Below are positions 61,361 to 64,000 of a stretch of 64,000 nucleotides of DNA, piece by piece (positions within the stretch are counted from its first letter, which is position 1; every line of letters starts with the position of its first letter). The position numbers and the translations under genes were made by a program. Where the stretch lies: positions 3,241,317 through 3,305,316 of the forward strand of contig OY718804.1 in the NCBI GenBank assembly GCA_963070105.1. The letters are read 5' to 3'. The notes under the pieces are model-generated. The model was given only the letters and a program-made list of their open reading frames with translations. It was not told the origin of the DNA and searched no databases. Source of the stretch: Litomosoides sigmodontis (lineage: Eukaryota; Nematoda; Chromadorea; Rhabditida; Onchocercidae).

Positions 61361-63351
61361 GGAATGCATGTGCTTACAACAGCAGCAGTGACAAGCGATC
61401 ACAATTCACTGATCGCAAAAGTTACTTGCGATGAAAGAGCTACTCCGATGATCGCAACAGTATTAGCTAAATTAGAAGCATTGCTTTTTTTCCCCTCTGA
61501 AATGAACGCTTCAACTTTGATAATTTCTGATAAACAATTTTGGAAAATTTTCTCCTCTGATATGATGACAGCTTATCACTGTTTGATAGTTAGGGAAATG
61601 TGTTGAAGACGATCGTACGAGACGTACAAGAAAAGAGGCGTAATTTTGTGATAAACAAAAAAAAAAAAAGATTCTGTTTGTTGTACGCGTAAAGACCTGT
61701 TTCTCTCATTCCACGTAACCTCTTTCCTATCACACGTTGATAACTGGTTCATGCAACAGTAGCAACAACGACAACAACAACAATAAAAACCAAAATTCCT
61801 TAGCAACAGCTAAATGAAGATTAGAAGGAATGAATGAAAATATATGCGATTGAATAATTCTTAATCTTTTTTAAATTAAATAAAAACAAATTTCAATTAA
61901 TTATTAACAAAATTTATTCGTCATTTTTCCTTTTTGAAATTAATCAGAAAAAGAAAAAAAACGAGCCAGAAAATTTTTTTTGGACATATAAGCGGGCAAC
62001 GGTTAATTTTTTTTCTTTTTTTTGGTGAGGAAAACGCAAATGAAATTAAAAAATTTACAAATATTAAAATATCGCGCATTTCTTATTTTTAGACAAATTC
62101 AACAATCTTATCCAACCATTCGAAAGTTTAGCCTAATTTGTCAATTCATTGAACTATCAAAATTTTTCAAAGACTGAGAGAAAATAGTGGGAATATGCGA
62201 GCGAAAATATCTTCCGATTGCACGGTTCCGGTTTTTTGAAATTCTCAGGAAAGGCAGTAACAACGTTTTCCCGTCGTTCTATCGCTCCCTTAATTATGTG
62301 CGGTAGCCATTTGAACATAACAATGTCGCCGTTTATTTCAGTAATAAATTGATAAATAAAGAAAAAATTAGAGGAATTGATCAAATAGTTCACTACTTTT
62401 TTTCCTTACTACATTCCTCTCTCCATCATTCTCGTCTCTCTCCCTCTGTCTCTCTCGCTCTCTCTCTTTTCCTGATTTCTTCTCACTCTTGCAGCAAAAT
62501 TAAAAGTAAATTTAATTTATGAGAATCGTCTAACTTAACGTACAACCAGCTAGTTATAATGCAAAAATTTTGTCTAACAATGTGTTCCATCGCTTTTTGT
62601 TTGTATTATTTTTAAATTACGAAAATTTTAGCTTTTGAAAATAATTCAAATTGCGCTACATCATTTATTTTTAATTTCAAATTTCTACATTTAACTTCAT
62701 TGCTAATTAAAAAATGCCTTTTTCTACATTCTCTTTCAAAATCAATTTCATCCGAGGTTTTTTTGTTGCAAAATTCATCATTCACAGAATCTTTAAGTTG
62801 AGTTTCTTTTTTTCTCAAAGATGAATTCCATGACTAAATTTTTTATTGTTTTATTTATCTCTTCTAAAAATACGAGAAAAATTATGCACCCACCAATTTT
62901 GTGCTTTTTTTTTTCTCTTCCAATTCTTTTTCCATTTCACATTCTCAGTTTCACTGCTCGAAATAATTTATTATTCGATGACGCAGGTTGGACCAGAGAA
63001 AAAAAATGAAAAAAACAAACGGGAAAAATTAGTTACTAACAAATTATTACATTTCATTTCCACTCCTCACTGAGACACCCATTTTTCCGTCATTTGAATT
63101 TTAATTCTCCCCTAACCTTTCATTCGCAATCTTAGCATACCCTACTAAATTATGTAAAGTAGAACTGCCAACGTGCTACACTTCCTTCTAAAACCATCCA
63201 ACATTAATTTAAATTGAGAAAAAAATTGTTGAACCTATCAGTTACTCTTCAAATAAATGAATATTATTTTCATAGAAACACTTCATTTTGCTTACAACAA
63301 TTTCGGCATTTTCAAAGCTGAGAATTTGTTAAAAAAAATAACCAAGCTGAC

Positions 63352-63518
63352 CGTTTAAAATTGTCCGTTCGTGAAGTTGTTCGATTGCTACGGTAGGATC
63401 TGTTGTCGACGTCCGTGTAAAATTTTCGGCAGCAGACGTGAATTGCGTTGGTGCAATTGCCGTTTGAATCATTTCTGCTCGTGTTCCCTTCACCGGTTCA
63501 ATGTAAAACACATCTGAG
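63352..63518 (-). CDS. internal exon of an unidentified protein, perhaps the upstream part of the SAM-PDZ gene
   Basis: An open block of 55 full codons between a TTATAG acceptor and a GTCAGC donor, entering in phase 2 and leaving in phase 1. It reads SDVFYIEPVKGTRAEM onward and is Thr-rich (TRTSTTDPTVAIEQLHERT). Its GC content and codon use stand out from the flanks. It cannot join the 57670 exon directly because phases differ, so at least one exon lies between, or it is a separate gene. Confidence 0.52.
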
Positions 63519-64000
63519 CTATAAATTAGAATTATTCAAATTTTATGAGATAATATAAAATCGGAATAAGTAAATTCATTTTATAGAAATGAGTCTACCC
63601 TCTTCCTTTCTCTCTCTCTCTCAATAATCATTTTCACAATCTCTCTCTCTCTCACCAATCATTTACACGATGTCATTCATCCTGATGGAACTGAAATGAA
63701 ATGAAAATCATCGAAATGAATCGAACGAAGATCGGCGGTAGCTTCTTCTTTGTTATAACTTATTACTTTTGATGAAAGGCCAGTGGAAGCGCAGCAAAGG
63801 GTGTCGGAAGGAAAAGTGTGTAAATCATAAAATGTATTGGGTATGACATTTGCGCCACTATAAGTTAGGAAAAAGACATACCGTTACAATAAAATCCATT
63901 TCCTACAATATTTTACGACCGGAAGAGAAATGAAAGAAACAAAAAAAAGATATTTCACATTTCATCTAGCCTACTACATCTATTCGTAAATTAATCATCA
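63519..64000. other. right-edge non-coding sequence
   Basis: AT-rich DNA with a TC microsatellite (about 63606-63652). No exon recognised up to the window end. Confidence 0.45.

Larger units (their letters stand above)
57671..63351. other. 5.7-kb AT-rich region with microsatellites, no supported gene
   Basis: Possibly a large intron of the SAM gene or intergenic DNA. It holds GA-rich tracts (58046-58083, 58331-58361), a TG/CG dinucleotide run (58281-58326), an ACT run (59486-59512), a G-rich tract (60454-60500) and a perfect hairpin (61316-61360). Slightly GC-richer open stretches at about 61089-61334 and 62200-62345 could be exons but have no family signal and no phase partner that I could find. 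Confidence 0.5.

Overview
This window is nuclear DNA from a nematode, most likely a filarial (onchocercid) worm. The evidence is AT-rich introns and intergenic DNA, short multi-exon genes with TTTCAG-type acceptors, splice acceptors just upstream of several start codons (as expected for spliced-leader trans-splicing), and a fatty-acid/retinol-binding protein gene that closely resembles the Onchocerca/Brugia FAR-1 (Ov20) type. Gene structures below were built by hand from splice sites and reading-frame phase. No alignment or database search was run.

Layout, left to right. 1-0.53 kb: a tiny candidate gene on the minus strand. 2.3-4.8 kb: a Nup43 nucleoporin (npp-23-like, minus). 5.2-9.2 kb: a CCCH zinc-finger protein of unknown function (plus), sharing a ~370-bp divergent promoter with Nup43. 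9.85-11.7 kb: the Golgi SNARE GOS28/GOSR1 (plus). 13.1-36.5 kb: the complete cytoplasmic dynein 1 heavy chain, dhc-1 (minus, about 23 kb), with four visible P-loops and the stalk/microtubule-binding region. 38.07-42.23 kb: complete Ku70 (plus, 17 exons, 606 residues, C-terminal SAP domain). 42.8-44.1 kb: far-1 (minus). 47.4-50.3 kb: an SLC36-type amino-acid transporter (minus). 52.7-57.7 kb: the 3' part of a SAM plus PDZ-like scaffold gene (minus), with an orphan exon at 63.4 kb that may be its upstream continuation. Most of 57.7-64 kb is AT-rich, repeat-bearing non-coding DNA.

The genes are unrelated housekeeping functions (nuclear pore, Golgi traffic, dynein motor, DNA end joining, lipid binding, amino-acid transport, signalling scaffold). 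No metabolic operon, phage, CRISPR or bacterial island was seen. The best candidates for something undescribed are the CCCH protein, the SAM-PDZ scaffold with a cryptic exon, a 382-bp foldback element at 50.5 kb, a perfect 21-bp hairpin at 61.3 kb, a duplicated 3' splice site in dhc-1, and the small gene at the left edge.
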